Source: an uncultured Cohaesibacter sp. (lineage in GTDB: Bacteria; Pseudomonadota; Alphaproteobacteria; Rhizobiales; Cohaesibacteraceae). From it: a DNA stretch of 64,000 nt. How positions within the stretch are numbered: position 1 is the first letter of the stretch; each line of letters opens with the position of its first letter. Position numbers and translations under genes: made by a program. Shown here piece after piece: positions 1 through 8,774 of the stretch. Location: contig NZ_OY782764.1 of the NCBI RefSeq assembly GCF_963678225.1, positions 2,299,001 to 2,363,000 of the forward strand, read 5' to 3'. A model generated the notes under the pieces. The model saw only the letters and a program-made list of their open reading frames with translations, had not been told where the DNA came from and did no database searches.

Positions 1-476
1 TTTTAATGAGATGCCGTGATAAGTTTTAAATTATAGAATAAACGTAAAAAATGTAACAAATAGAATACATTTATTTTAATAAATAGGTTGTTGGCGAAAT
101 TTGACATGGAGCCATTAAAACTATATTTTCCATTCTTATCGAGTTTTCGGGCTTGGAGCCACAAATAGTCACGTCACAAAAATTTATTCAAAAAATTTTG
201 AAACCAAATCCATTTTGGCGCGTTGACCGGTTGGAGAGATCCGCTGGCAGGCAATCATGAGATGTTTCTCAAGCAAAGACATATCCTGATTTTCTACCAG
301 ACCAAGCCCGGATATTTCGAAAGGCCCTCGGCATTGTGGTGTGCTTCTGGGGCGAAACCTGAAAACAGAAAATACGAGCGAATTTGCAATTGATGATGTT
401 TGTTTTACGGAGAAATAAAGTGCTGGATGGTGTAGCAGTTCGAACTCTTTGGGATTCTCTTTTTGGAGGGTGGCAG
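1..476. other. Non-coding region upstream of gpsA
   Basis: I see no credible gene here. The first 200 bases are AT-rich. A sigma-70-like promoter lies near 101-127. A TTG or ATG start for the downstream frame is possible at 384-396, but the strong ribosome binding site lies further down, just before 477, so this stretch is best read as promoter and leader. Confidence 0.6.
101..127 (+). promoter_or_regulatory. Candidate sigma-70 promoter for the gpsA operon
   Basis: TTGACA at 101-106 and TATATT at 122-127 with a 15-nt spacer, facing gpsA. The spacer is short and the leader would be about 340 nt long, so this is a candidate only. Confidence 0.35.
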
Positions 477-1706
477 ATGGGCGGACGGCAGGTTCCTGTC
501 GCTGAATTTACGCCTGCGAGCCCGATTGCTCCTTCAGATGCAGAGGATAAGGGCTCTCGTCCTGAAACCTCTTTGCCGGAAAATGATGAAACCCACGCGC
601 ATCCATTCTCGTCACTGACAGTGGTTGGCGCAGGGTCGTGGGGCACGGCTCTTGCCGCAACGGCAGCGCGCGCCGGAACCAAGACGACCCTCTGGGGGCG
701 CTCTGACGAGGTGGTGAATGAAATTAACGAGGCACACACCAACTCTGTATTTCTGCCCGACTGCGAATTGCCGCGCAATCTCAAGGCGACCTCCGATCTA
801 CAAGCTGCGTTGGCCGATGCCGACGCTGTGATGATTGTTGTGCCGTCCAGTGCCATTCGCACTGTGTCCGAGCAGGTCGCGGCTCACATTCCCGAGGGCG
901 TGCCCATTGCTGTATGTGCCAAGGGGATTGAAGCGGATACAGGCCTTCTTATGACCCAGGTTGCCGAGTCCGAACTGGCCAATCATTCAGTGGGTGTCAT
1001 TTCCGGGCCGACCTTTGCCCGCGAAACCGCGATAGGCCATCCGACGGCTGTCGTGTCGGCCTTTCCTTTCAGTTATGCGGACAGATTGACACCGGATGAA
1101 AGCCCAGCCGTGCGCTTTGCCATGACGCTCAGCACAGAAGCCTTTCGTGCTTATGTCTCTGACGATCTGGTGGGCGTTGAAATCGGGGGGGCTGTCAAAA
1201 ACGTGGTCGCCATCGCTTGCGGCATGATGCAGGGTGTTGGCTTTGCCGAAAATACCCGCGCAGCGCTGATCACCCGTGGCATCGATGAGATGATGGTGCT
1301 GGCCGAGAAGCTCGGCGGACGCCGCGAAACCGTCGCCGGTCTGTCTGGCGTTGGTGATTTGACGCTGACATGCTCCTCGCCGACATCGCGCAACATGTCC
1401 CTTGGTCTGCAATTGGGGCAGGGGATCGAGCGAAAAGACTGTTTCGAAGGGCGCCATATCTTGGTTGAAGGCGAGGCCAATGCCCGCTCCATCACCGATC
1501 TGGCTCGTCGTCTTGGCGTTACCATGCCGATCTGTGAGGCCGTTCGCCGTATTCTTTATGAGGGTGCCGATATTGAACAGACCTTTGCTGCGCTCTGGTC
1601 GCGTCCCATCGAGGCCGAACCGAGCGCCATGGATCTTTCCTATTCGCATCCGGCGAGTCAGGAAGCGCAAGAGGCTCTCGCCCGCGCTGCCGAGAAGATG
1701 TCCTGA
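477..1706 (+). CDS. gpsA: Glycerol-3-phosphate dehydrogenase [NAD(P)+]
   Basis: Reduces dihydroxyacetone phosphate to sn-glycerol 3-phosphate in the cytosol. The Rossmann nucleotide-binding motif GAGSWG is about 50 residues in, followed by the usual GpsA blocks: CAKGIE, SGPTFA, the substrate region EIGGAVKNVVAIACG and GLSGVGDLTLTC. I chose the ATG at 477 because GGAGGG sits 6 nt upstream; an upstream TTG/ATG start (384-396) would add about 30 unsupported residues. Even so, about 45 hydrophilic residues precede the catalytic core, longer than usual. The next two genes run in the same direction and look like a phosphatase and a glucosylglycerol-phosphate synthase, so this copy may be dedicated to supplying glycerol 3-phosphate for glucosylglycerol as well as lipids (inference). 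Confidence 0.95.
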   Translation: MGGRQVPVAEFTPASPIAPSDAEDKGSRPETSLPENDETHAHPFSSLTVVGAGSWGTALAATAARAGTKTTLWGRSDEVVNEINEAHTNSVFLPDCELPRNLKATSDLQAALADADAVMIVVPSSAIRTVSEQVAAHIPEGVPIAVCAKGIEADTGLLMTQVAESELANHSVGVISGPTFARETAIGHPTAVVSAFPFSYADRLTPDESPAVRFAMTLSTEAFRAYVSDDLVGVEIGGAVKNVVAIACGMMQGVGFAENTRAALITRGIDEMMVLAEKLGGRRETVAGLSGVGDLTLTCSSPTSRNMSLGLQLGQGIERKDCFEGRHILVEGEANARSITDLARRLGVTMPICEAVRRILYEGADIEQTFAALWSRPIEAEPSAMDLSYSHPASQEAQEALARAAEKMS

Positions 1707-1751
1707 TCGCATCCCGTTAGCCTTTTTGAATAGTAATTTATTGGAGCCGAC

Positions 1752-2540
1752 ATGAACGAAATGAGTGCAGATATCAAAGCAGACATCGCCCAGAAGCGAT
1801 TTGTGCTGGCAACCGATCTGGACGGGACCTTTCTTGGGGGCAGTGATGAAGATCGCAAGGCGCTCTATGACTGGATCGAAGCCAATCGCGACAGCGTCGG
1901 TCTTGTCTTTGTCACAGGGCGCGACCCGGAATTCATCGTGGAGCTGACCTCACGCCAAGGGGTGCCGCGTCCGGAATATGTTGTTGGTGACATCGGAACG
2001 ACCATAGCTAAGGTTACGCCCGAAGGGCATGTGGAGCCTATCCCGGCTCTGGAGCATGACATTGCCGCAGCCTGGAATGACAGTGGCGACAGAGTGCGCG
2101 ACGCACTGGTCGACATCAAGGGGCTGACCCTTCAGCCAACCGGGTTTCGCTATCGGGTGAGCTACGATATGGACCCGGATCTGTTTGACGCCTCCGCCTG
2201 CAGCATCGTGGATGCCATGGGGCTTGACTGGATCATTTCCGCAGACCGGTATTTCGATGTGTTGCCCAAGGGCTTTTCCAAGGGGCCATCCCTGCTCAAG
2301 CTGATCGACCATCTTGGTCTGGATGCCAAGCGCGTTCTGGCCGCGGGCGACACACTGAATGATCTCTCCATGCTGCAATGTGGTGTCCCCGCCGTGGCCG
2401 TTGGTGGCGCCGAAGAGCCGCTGCTGGAGAAAGTGCACTTTCTGGATCATGTCCATGTCGCCAAGGCGATTGGCGCGGCCGGTATCGCAGAAGCCATTGG
2501 CGCGTTCGGCCTGCATCCGGGCATGAATCTCAAGGTCTGA
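1752..2540 (+). CDS. ggpP: HAD phosphatase, probable glucosylglycerol-phosphate phosphatase
   Basis: Haloacid dehalogenase phosphatase of the sucrose-phosphatase-like type. Motif I is DLDGT (Asp22 and Asp24), motif II is VFVTGRD (Thr55), a Lys lies in the KGFSKG segment, and motif IV is GDTLNDLSML. Its length of 262 residues fits a stand-alone domain. Between gpsA and ggpS, the natural substrate would be glucosylglycerol 3-phosphate. In Pseudomonas and Azotobacter, the HAD phosphatase and the synthase are one fused GgpPS protein; here they are separate genes. The family call is sure. The substrate is inferred from position, and the symbol is provisional, because the cyanobacterial GgpP is a different, non-homologous type as far as I recall. 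Confidence 0.75.
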   Translation: MNEMSADIKADIAQKRFVLATDLDGTFLGGSDEDRKALYDWIEANRDSVGLVFVTGRDPEFIVELTSRQGVPRPEYVVGDIGTTIAKVTPEGHVEPIPALEHDIAAAWNDSGDRVRDALVDIKGLTLQPTGFRYRVSYDMDPDLFDASACSIVDAMGLDWIISADRYFDVLPKGFSKGPSLLKLIDHLGLDAKRVLAAGDTLNDLSMLQCGVPAVAVGGAEEPLLEKVHFLDHVHVAKAIGAAGIAEAIGAFGLHPGMNLKV

Positions 2541-2620
2541 TGCCCCCGCAGCCCAGACCGAAACCCTGAATTACCAAAGTAAATTTCGAATTTTTGTCAA
2601 AAGGAAATAGAGCTAAACCC

Positions 2621-4150
2621 ATGTCTTCTGATCTTGTCATCGTTTACCACCGCCAACCTTATGAAGAAGTTGAAGTCAACGGAAAGACCGAACTTCGGGA
2701 AAACAAAAGCCCGAACGGCATCGTTCCGACCCTGAAGAGCTTCTTTGGGGCCGTCGATCACGGCGCTTGGGTGGCCTGGAAGTTGGCAGAAGATCCTGCC
2801 AATCCAGATTTTGAGCAGGTGATCGAAGTGGAAGACGATCATGGCAAATATTCGGTCTCCCGCCTGCCACTGTCCGCCCATCAGGTGAAGGAATTTTATC
2901 ACGTTACCTCCAAGGAAGCCTTCTGGCCGATCCTGCACGGTTTCCGTGAACGCTACAACTATGACCCGGTGGACTGGCCAAACTTCCGCGAGGTCAACTG
3001 GGCTTTTGCAGAAGCGGCTGCGGCAGAAGCTGCCGAAGGCGCCATGATCTGGGTGCATGATTATAACCTGTGGCTGGTGCCCGGCTATCTGCGCAAGATG
3101 CGCCCTGATCTGCGCATTGCCTTCTTCCATCACACCCCATTCCCGTCAGCAGACATGTTCAACATTCTGCCATGGCGTAAGGAGATCATTGAGAGCCTGT
3201 TGCAGTGTGACGTGGTCGGTTTCCATATTCCACGCTATGCGGCCAACTTCGTTTCCGCCGCTAGCAGTCTTGTGGATGTGGATGTTCTGCGCCGCGAGCT
3301 GGTTAGTGATGATCTGATCTTTGAAGGCACAGCTCTGACAGAACGCCGCGTGCCTACGCTCCTGAACTGGGAAGATCGCGAAATCGGTATTTCGGTTGCC
3401 CCTGTCGGTGTTGATGTCGATTACATTACCGAGTGTGGCAACGATCCGGAAAATCTCAAGCGGGCCCGCGCCATCAAGGAAGAAATGGGCGATACCCAGT
3501 TGATCCTCTCTGTTGGCCGCACCGACTACACCAAGGGTGGCGTCGAGCAGCTCGACAGCTTCGAGCGCCTGCTGGAGAACAACAAGGAGCTTATCGGCAA
3601 CGTGCGCCTGATGCATGTTTCCGTGAGCGCCAACCGCAATATGAGCGCCTATGAAGAAATCCAGAATGACATTGAAGCCGCCGCTGGCCGCATCAATGGG
3701 CGTTTCGGTACGCTCGATTGGCAGCCGGTGACCTTGATTTCCCGCGCCATTCCTTTCTCGGATCTGGTCGCCTACTACCGCGCCGCCGATGTGGCATGGA
3801 TCACGCCGCTCGTTGATGGCATGAACCTTGTGGCCAAGGAATATGTGGCCTCCCGCGTTGATGGCGACGGAGTTTTGGTGTTGTCCGAATTCGCCGGTGC
3901 TGCCGTAGAAATGGGCTCGGCCGTGATTGCCAACCCATTCTCGCATCGCTCTATGGATGAGGCCATCCTGACGGCCCTCAATATGCCAGAAGAAGAACGT
4001 CGCACCCGCATGAAGCTGTTGCGCGATGCCGTGTCTCGCCGCGATATCAAGGCCTGGGGCGATCAGCTCGAAGCGGAATTCTCTGCCCTCAAGGCCGCCC
4101 AGCGTCGCCGTACTTTCCACTCGGCCTACAAGCAGGGTGCCCAGAGCTAA
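2621..4150 (+). CDS. ggpS: Glucosylglycerol-phosphate synthase (GT20)
   Basis: Transfers glucose from ADP-glucose to glycerol 3-phosphate, giving the precursor of the compatible solute glucosylglycerol. The N-terminus (LVIVYHRQPYEEV, then SPNGIVPTLKSFF) and the segments FYHVTSKEAFWPILH, WVHDYNLWL, FFHHTPFPS, DIFNILPWR-like and SEFAGAAVEM follow the cyanobacterial GgpS pattern rather than OtsA. About 509 residues, matching the family. I chose the ATG at 2621 because the protein then begins exactly where GgpS proteins do; a TTG at 2594 is less likely. AAGGA lies upstream with a longish spacer (about 15 nt). A strong terminator follows, so gpsA, the HAD gene and ggpS probably form one unit. This fits a saline habitat. 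Confidence 0.92.
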   Translation: MSSDLVIVYHRQPYEEVEVNGKTELRENKSPNGIVPTLKSFFGAVDHGAWVAWKLAEDPANPDFEQVIEVEDDHGKYSVSRLPLSAHQVKEFYHVTSKEAFWPILHGFRERYNYDPVDWPNFREVNWAFAEAAAAEAAEGAMIWVHDYNLWLVPGYLRKMRPDLRIAFFHHTPFPSADMFNILPWRKEIIESLLQCDVVGFHIPRYAANFVSAASSLVDVDVLRRELVSDDLIFEGTALTERRVPTLLNWEDREIGISVAPVGVDVDYITECGNDPENLKRARAIKEEMGDTQLILSVGRTDYTKGGVEQLDSFERLLENNKELIGNVRLMHVSVSANRNMSAYEEIQNDIEAAAGRINGRFGTLDWQPVTLISRAIPFSDLVAYYRAADVAWITPLVDGMNLVAKEYVASRVDGDGVLVLSEFAGAAVEMGSAVIANPFSHRSMDEAILTALNMPEEERRTRMKLLRDAVSRRDIKAWGDQLEAEFSALKAAQRRRTFHSAYKQGAQS

Positions 4151-4181
4151 AGCGCAGAGCGTCTAAACGACAAAATGATAA

Positions 4182-4208
4182 AAGCCGGGCTTTCTGCCCG
4201 GCTTTTTT
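4182..4208 (+). terminator. Rho-independent terminator after ggpS
   Basis: Nine-base-pair GC-rich stem (AAGCCGGGC paired with GCCCGGCTT), 5-nt loop, then a T run. Confidence 0.9.
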
Positions 4209-4524
4209 GTATCTGCAATACATGGCCTTCTTTGGGGGAGGCCCTGTCTTGTCTGTGGTCTCAAATTATCGCGCTGAGTGGCCGCTTCGTAGCTTTCGCA
4301 AAAGCCGTGAAGCTGCCTTGGGCAAGTCTCTTTCCTGCGCCTACAGCGTACTTCCTTGCAGAAGAACTGCAAATATCGTTTGTTTCTGAACCCAATCTGG
4401 GCTGCCAGTCATCCCTTCCGTTTTTACGGATGTCCGTTTCCAGGGAATACACGCATGCCCGTGTTCTTGCCAGGGTACACACGATCCTCTAAAGGGTGCC
4501 AGATTCAACTGGTGGTGCTATGGC
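4209..4524. other. Intergenic stretch between convergent operons
   Basis: Lies between the ggpS terminator and the quinoprotein terminator. Open frames on both strands are short, rich in Cys, Arg and Ser, and lack ribosome binding sites, so I call no gene. I see nothing else in it. Confidence 0.5.
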
Positions 4525-4554
4525 AAAAGAAAGGGGCGCCCGATGGCGCCCCTT
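4525..4554 (-). terminator. Terminator of the quinoprotein operon
   Basis: Perfect 10-bp stem (4531-4540 with 4545-4554, 4-nt loop). On the minus strand it is followed by a short T-rich tract. Confidence 0.75.
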
Positions 4555-4595
4555 CAGCAAGCGTTTTGCTTTTCTCATGATGATCAGATCGCTGA

Positions 4596-6779
4596 TCAAT
4601 CCGGCAGGGCATAGACTGCGATCTGATCGCCCACCGTTGGTTTCAGGATCGAGTTGCCGCCCGAGATAAAGGCGACATACTGCTTGCCCTGATACTCATA
4701 GACAGCAGGGTTGGCTACAACGGGGGCCTCAAGCTGATCGGACCAAAGGACTTCGCCTGTGCTAAGGTCATAGGCACGCGCCTTGGCATCCATGGTTGCG
4801 CCAATAAAGACCAGTCCGCCCTTGGTAACAGCGGGGCCGCCGATGGTGGGAGAGCCCATGCTCTCGGGCATGAAGAAGCCATACCGCTGGGATTCCCCGA
4901 TTGGCCTGCGCCATTTGACATCACCAGTGTGCATGTCGAGCGCGACGAGTTCTCCGAACGGTGGTTTCCAACATGGCATGCCCAACCAATTCATGGCATT
5001 CATCAGGCTCATACCATAAGGGGCACCTTCTTGCGGATAGAAGCCGTTTTCATTGCCGGATCCACTATTGATCTTGTCATACTCTTCACGCGCAAACAGC
5101 TTGATATATTGCACGATATGAGAGGTATTGACGATGGCCGTCTGACTTTCCGGCTCAAAGGCCACACCGCCCCATTGAACGCCGCCGGCGCTGTCAGGAT
5201 AGGTGAGGACGCCTTCGCCCTTAGTGGTTGGCGGAGTATACATGCCCTCATAGCTGAGGTTGTCAAACAGCGCCGAGCAAGACCCTCCGCCGACGATATC
5301 GGCAATTTTCCAGACTTCCGGCTTTTCCGACTGGTCCAGCAGAGGAGCCGGTTTGGTCGGGAAAGGCTGGGTCGCGGCATAGACTTCGCCGTCAATCGTG
5401 CCGTCGCCCTGTGGCACCGGACGTTCTTCGATTGGCCAGACATCTTCACCCGTCTCGCGGTTGACCACGAACAGGAAGCCCATCTTGGTGCCCTGAACGA
5501 GCGCCGGGATGTCTTTGCCGTCAACCGTGATGTCCATCAGGGTTGGCGCGGAGTTGATATCATAGTCCCAGATATCATGATGGACCCACTGGCGCGACCA
5601 GACAACTTCGCCGTTTTCCAGATCGAGAGCCGTGGTGGACGTGGCATATGGGATCTGCTGTTTGCGGTTGCCGCCCCAATAGTTTGGAGATGGCGAGGCA
5701 ATCGGTAGATAGACAAGTCCCAGATCCTCATCCACGGACATCGCGGTCCAGACATTGGCCGTACCGGTCTGGCGGCGGATATTTTCCGGAATGGTGTCAA
5801 AGGCCCACAGCAAGTCGCCGGTCTGCGGATCAACCGAGAAGACGGCTCCCGGAGGGGCTTCGGAATATTCCCAGTCCATGCCAGCCCAGCCCATGATCAA
5901 ATGGTTGCCGGTAACGGTGGGTGGCTGCAACAGCGAAAGCGGGAAACGGTCCGGGCGTGTGTTCCACTGGTTCACGTCCAGTGCGCCATTGTCGCCGAAA
6001 GCCTTGCAGGCTTCGCCACTGTCGGCATCCACAGCAAACAGGCGCGCATCCATGGTGCCGATATAAACGATCTTCTGGCAAGCTTCTCCGGCAACCGGAT
6101 TGTCAGACTCCCAATAGGCAACGCCGCGGTTCTTGAGCGCTGGCTGCGTCAGGGCTTCCAGTCTCGACTTGGTGTCGAATGCCCATTTCTGTTCACCCGT
6201 CGCCGGATCAAGTGCCAGAATACGATAGAATGGCGTGCCGATATAAAGTGTGTCATTGGCAAACACCGGTGTTGCAGACCACACGGTCGCAGGCGTGTCG
6301 CCACTACCATCGGAGACGTCTCCGGTATGGACTTCCCACACCTTTTCGAGCTCACTCACATTGTCTTTGTTGATCTGGTCAAGAGGGGCATATTTCTGGG
6401 CATTCAACTGGCCATGGAAGCTGTTCCATGTCGCCTGTTGTGGCACCAGCGGGATGCCTTTGCGCTGACGAGGAGTGGTGTTGAGAATGGGTGCCACAAC
6501 AGCGTCATTGACATCCTGAACAGGGGCGGGCGCAACATAGCCCCCGGCCTCATCCGAGCCATCGGGGGCTGGGCTTTGGGCCATCCCATCGGTATCGGTG
6601 GTTGGCGCCTCGTTGCCATCTTCTGCCATGGCAGGGGGGTCGGCCTGGGCTTCGGGCAAGGTGACATCGGCAGTGCTTGCCGGGGCCTCGGCCTCGCTAT
6701 TCTCCTGCGCCAGCGTCAGAGTGCTGGTCATCGAGAGGCAAAGGGCACTGCTCAATAAAATTCGTGTGAGAGTTTTCAT
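4596..6779 (-). CDS. PQQ-dependent dehydrogenase (membrane-bound glucose dehydrogenase-like), catalytic subunit
   Basis: Periplasmic quinoprotein that would oxidise a sugar or polyol and pass electrons to ubiquinone. It starts with a signal peptide (MKTLTRILLSSALCLS), followed by about 70 acidic, Ala/Pro/Glu/Asp-rich residues that look disordered. The eight-bladed propeller then begins at WNSFHGQLNAQKYAPL, with the family blocks WVHHDIWDYD, PTIGGPAVTKGGLVFIGATMD and NPAVYEYQGKQYVAFISGG. The ATG at 6779 has GGGAG upstream; earlier in-frame starts lie inside the preceding gene. The five-helix membrane anchor that is fused to the N-terminus in E. coli Gcd is missing, but the preceding gene, overlapping by 4 nt, supplies a membrane protein of that kind. 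Substrate unknown. An EcfG promoter precedes the pair. Confidence 0.88.
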   Translation of the reverse strand: MKTLTRILLSSALCLSMTSTLTLAQENSEAEAPASTADVTLPEAQADPPAMAEDGNEAPTTDTDGMAQSPAPDGSDEAGGYVAPAPVQDVNDAVVAPILNTTPRQRKGIPLVPQQATWNSFHGQLNAQKYAPLDQINKDNVSELEKVWEVHTGDVSDGSGDTPATVWSATPVFANDTLYIGTPFYRILALDPATGEQKWAFDTKSRLEALTQPALKNRGVAYWESDNPVAGEACQKIVYIGTMDARLFAVDADSGEACKAFGDNGALDVNQWNTRPDRFPLSLLQPPTVTGNHLIMGWAGMDWEYSEAPPGAVFSVDPQTGDLLWAFDTIPENIRRQTGTANVWTAMSVDEDLGLVYLPIASPSPNYWGGNRKQQIPYATSTTALDLENGEVVWSRQWVHHDIWDYDINSAPTLMDITVDGKDIPALVQGTKMGFLFVVNRETGEDVWPIEERPVPQGDGTIDGEVYAATQPFPTKPAPLLDQSEKPEVWKIADIVGGGSCSALFDNLSYEGMYTPPTTKGEGVLTYPDSAGGVQWGGVAFEPESQTAIVNTSHIVQYIKLFAREEYDKINSGSGNENGFYPQEGAPYGMSLMNAMNWLGMPCWKPPFGELVALDMHTGDVKWRRPIGESQRYGFFMPESMGSPTIGGPAVTKGGLVFIGATMDAKARAYDLSTGEVLWSDQLEAPVVANPAVYEYQGKQYVAFISGGNSILKPTVGDQIAVYALPD

Positions 6780-7174
6780 GCTGTTGCTCCCTGTGTCTTC
6801 TGACTGGATGCGGATTTGCCGCCTCCGGTCACGGAGCCGGTGAAGGTACTGATCAAAGCGCCAATGAGGGCAATAGCCATGGCGACCATCAACAACCACT
6901 CATGCAAGAAATAGCCCGCAGCCATGGTGCAGATAGCATCGACCAGAATGAGGAACATCACCGTTTTGCGCATGATGCCGGAGGGCAGAATCGGATGGAT
7001 GAGGGCGGCGACCAGCATGATACCAGTCGAAAAGACGACCAGTCCGGCACCGATGGTCTCTGTTACGCCCGTAAGGGGGGCCATATAGTGATAAAGCGTG
7101 ATAGCTAACCCTGCGGCCGCGCTCACCACAAGCAGCAAAGGCCCCGAAGAATATCGATCGGGTAGAATCTTCAT
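6776..7174 (-). CDS. Membrane-anchor protein of the quinoprotein dehydrogenase
   Basis: 132 residues with four or five hydrophobic helices (for example LLLVVSAAAGLAITLYHYMA, then AGLVVFSTGIMLVAALI, VMFLILVDAICTMAAGYFL and WLLMVAMAIALIGALI). It resembles the N-terminal transmembrane domain of membrane-bound glucose dehydrogenase, including the early pairing of a glycine-rich helix and an LYHYM-type loop. Its stop overlaps the start of the catalytic gene by 4 nt, so translation is coupled. I infer that the two proteins form one complex in the inner membrane. It could instead be an unrelated small membrane protein, but its position argues against that. Confidence 0.7.
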   Translation of the reverse strand: MKILPDRYSSGPLLLVVSAAAGLAITLYHYMAPLTGVTETIGAGLVVFSTGIMLVAALIHPILPSGIMRKTVMFLILVDAICTMAAGYFLHEWLLMVAMAIALIGALISTFTGSVTGGGKSASSQKTQGATA

Positions 7175-7631
7175 GTTTTATCCTCTCAATAAGATATGCT
7201 GCGTGCCCGGAAGAAACCAGATCTCAGCAAGCGATCCGATTGGCCTTTATGAGGCTAGATGCAGAGCGGGAAGGCAGTCGCAGCTTTAAGCTTTGAGGAG
7301 CGCCTGTCTATGGAAAGGCAGCGCTCGCCCTACATGAAATCAACGTGCGAATTTTGTGAAAGTTCCTTGGAAATTTTCTTGCATCTGGCGCCGGGCAGGG
7401 AATGGACTGCCCGGCCATGGTTGCCGGTTTTCAGCGCAGAGAGTTTTCAGTGCAGAAGAAGGATTTGCTGACCATTTCTATTTTACGCACCCTTGTTTGA
7501 AAGGCCCTCGGCTCTCACAATGGCATGTGAACAAGGGTGAGCAGGCCCTCTCTTTCTTGATCGGAGCCATGATCTGCTCTGAGATGGGGAGGGGCCTGAT
7601 CGCCGGATATCTTGAAAGGAGACCTGATCTG
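7175..7631. other. Divergent intergenic region, quinoprotein operon and aldo/keto reductase
   Basis: Carries the minus-strand EcfG promoter at 7342-7366 and the ribosome binding site AAGGAG (7616-7621) of the reductase. The reductase frame extends back to 7356 but has no good start there. I recognise no promoter for the reductase. Confidence 0.5.
7342..7366 (-). promoter_or_regulatory. EcfG promoter of the quinoprotein operon
   Basis: Exact GGAAC, 16 nt, CGTT on the minus strand (-35 at 7362-7366, -10 at 7342-7345), about 170 nt before the membrane-anchor gene. The consensus is that of alphaproteobacterial general stress sigma factors. Confidence 0.75.
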
Positions 7632-8585
7632 ATGGAAAAGAAAGCACTCGGTAAAACCGGTTTTGACATCGCCCCGATTGTCTTTGGTGGCAATGTGTTT
7701 GGCTGGACGCTCAATGAGCAGGAGAGCTTCCGCATTCTTGACGCCTTTATTGACCATGGCTTTGATGCAATTGATACGGCTGATGCCTATTCACGCTGGG
7801 CCGAGGGCAACAAGGGTGGTGAATCCGAGACCATTCTGGGTAAGTGGTTCAAGGCGCGCCCAGGGATGCGCGACAAGGTCAAGCTCTTTACCAAGGTCGG
7901 CTCCGATATGGGTATCCCCGGCCACAAGGGGCTGAAGGAAGATTGGATCCTCAAGGCCGTTGATGACTCCCTTTCCCGCCTCGGCGTCGACTATATCGAC
8001 CTCTATTTTTCTCATTGGCCTGATCCGGATGCTTCTCATTCGGAAACACTGGGTGCCTATGACAAGCTTCTGAAGGCCGGAAAGATCCGCACCATTGGTG
8101 CCTCCAACTATGATCTGGCGCTGATGGCAGGGGCGCTTGAAGCATCGCAAAAGGAAGGGTTGCCCTTCTATCAGGTGCTACAGCCGGAATTCAATCTCAA
8201 TTCCCGTGAGAAATTCCCGGCCCCGCTCAAGGATTTCTGCGTTGAGAAGTCCATTGGCGTCATCACCTATTTCAGTCTCGCATCGGGCTTTTTGACGGGC
8301 AAATACCGCACGGAAGAAGATTTCAAAGGTCCGAAACGGGGTGAGATGGCCAAGCGCTTCTACAATGAAAAAGGTATGCATGTGCTCAAGGTTCTGGATG
8401 AAGTGGCCGCAAATCACGAAGCCAAGCAGGCCGAAGTTGCTCTGGCCTGGATCATCAGAAGCGAAGGGGTGACAGCGCCGATCGCCAGCGCAACCAGCCT
8501 TTCCCAGATAGAAAGCTTCGTGAAGGCCGTTGAGTTGAATTTGACCCCAGAGGAAATGGAAAACCTTACCAAGGCTGGCCTCTGA
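7632..8585 (+). CDS. Aldo/keto reductase
   Basis: NAD(P)H-dependent reduction of an aldehyde or ketone, cytosolic. The catalytic tetrad is complete: Asp48 and Tyr53 in AIDTADAYS, Lys88 in FTKVG and His128 in LYFSHWP. Other family blocks are RLGVDYIDLY, IGASNY, and the C-terminal SATSLSQIESFVKAVEL that binds the cofactor. 317 residues, the normal length. I chose the ATG at 7632 because AAGGAG lies 10 nt upstream and the protein then begins at the first beta strand (KALGKTGFDIAPIVFGG). Single gene with its own terminator. Substrate not predictable. Confidence 0.93.
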   Translation: MEKKALGKTGFDIAPIVFGGNVFGWTLNEQESFRILDAFIDHGFDAIDTADAYSRWAEGNKGGESETILGKWFKARPGMRDKVKLFTKVGSDMGIPGHKGLKEDWILKAVDDSLSRLGVDYIDLYFSHWPDPDASHSETLGAYDKLLKAGKIRTIGASNYDLALMAGALEASQKEGLPFYQVLQPEFNLNSREKFPAPLKDFCVEKSIGVITYFSLASGFLTGKYRTEEDFKGPKRGEMAKRFYNEKGMHVLKVLDEVAANHEAKQAEVALAWIIRSEGVTAPIASATSLSQIESFVKAVELNLTPEEMENLTKAGL

Positions 8586-8618
8586 AGGTTTGACTGTATA
8601 TCGGCTGAAAGAAACGAC

Positions 8619-8656
8619 AAGAAGGCACCGCCCTGGAGGATGGACGGTGCCTTCTT
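8619..8656. terminator. Bidirectional terminator
   Basis: Twelve-base-pair perfect stem (8619-8630 with 8645-8656) around a 14-nt loop, between convergent genes (reductase and PRC-barrel). The A/T-rich stem base gives a short T tract in both directions. Confidence 0.75.
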
Positions 8657-8774
8657 ACATATCTGTCGCAACACGCGGACCATTCAGATCCTGATGCAAT
8701 CAGAGGGAGGCGAGAATTCTTATTGTTTTTATTTCAGCGCCTTACCCTTGTTGTATGCCAATCGCTTGGACGCG

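Noticed and set aside
987-1712. Long antisense frame across gpsA (and similar ones across ggpS, the quinoprotein, ecfG and others)
   Set aside because: Codon-shadow frames of strongly supported genes, without domains or start signals.
2621-4150. Trehalose-6-phosphate synthase (OtsA) with a HAD protein as OtsB
   Set aside because: Same GT20 family, but the N-terminus and the internal blocks follow cyanobacterial GgpS, and gpsA, which makes the acceptor, is the first gene of the group.
4175-4492. A 105-codon plus-strand frame
   Set aside because: It begins inside the ggpS terminator region, has no ribosome site, and its product has no recognisable pattern.
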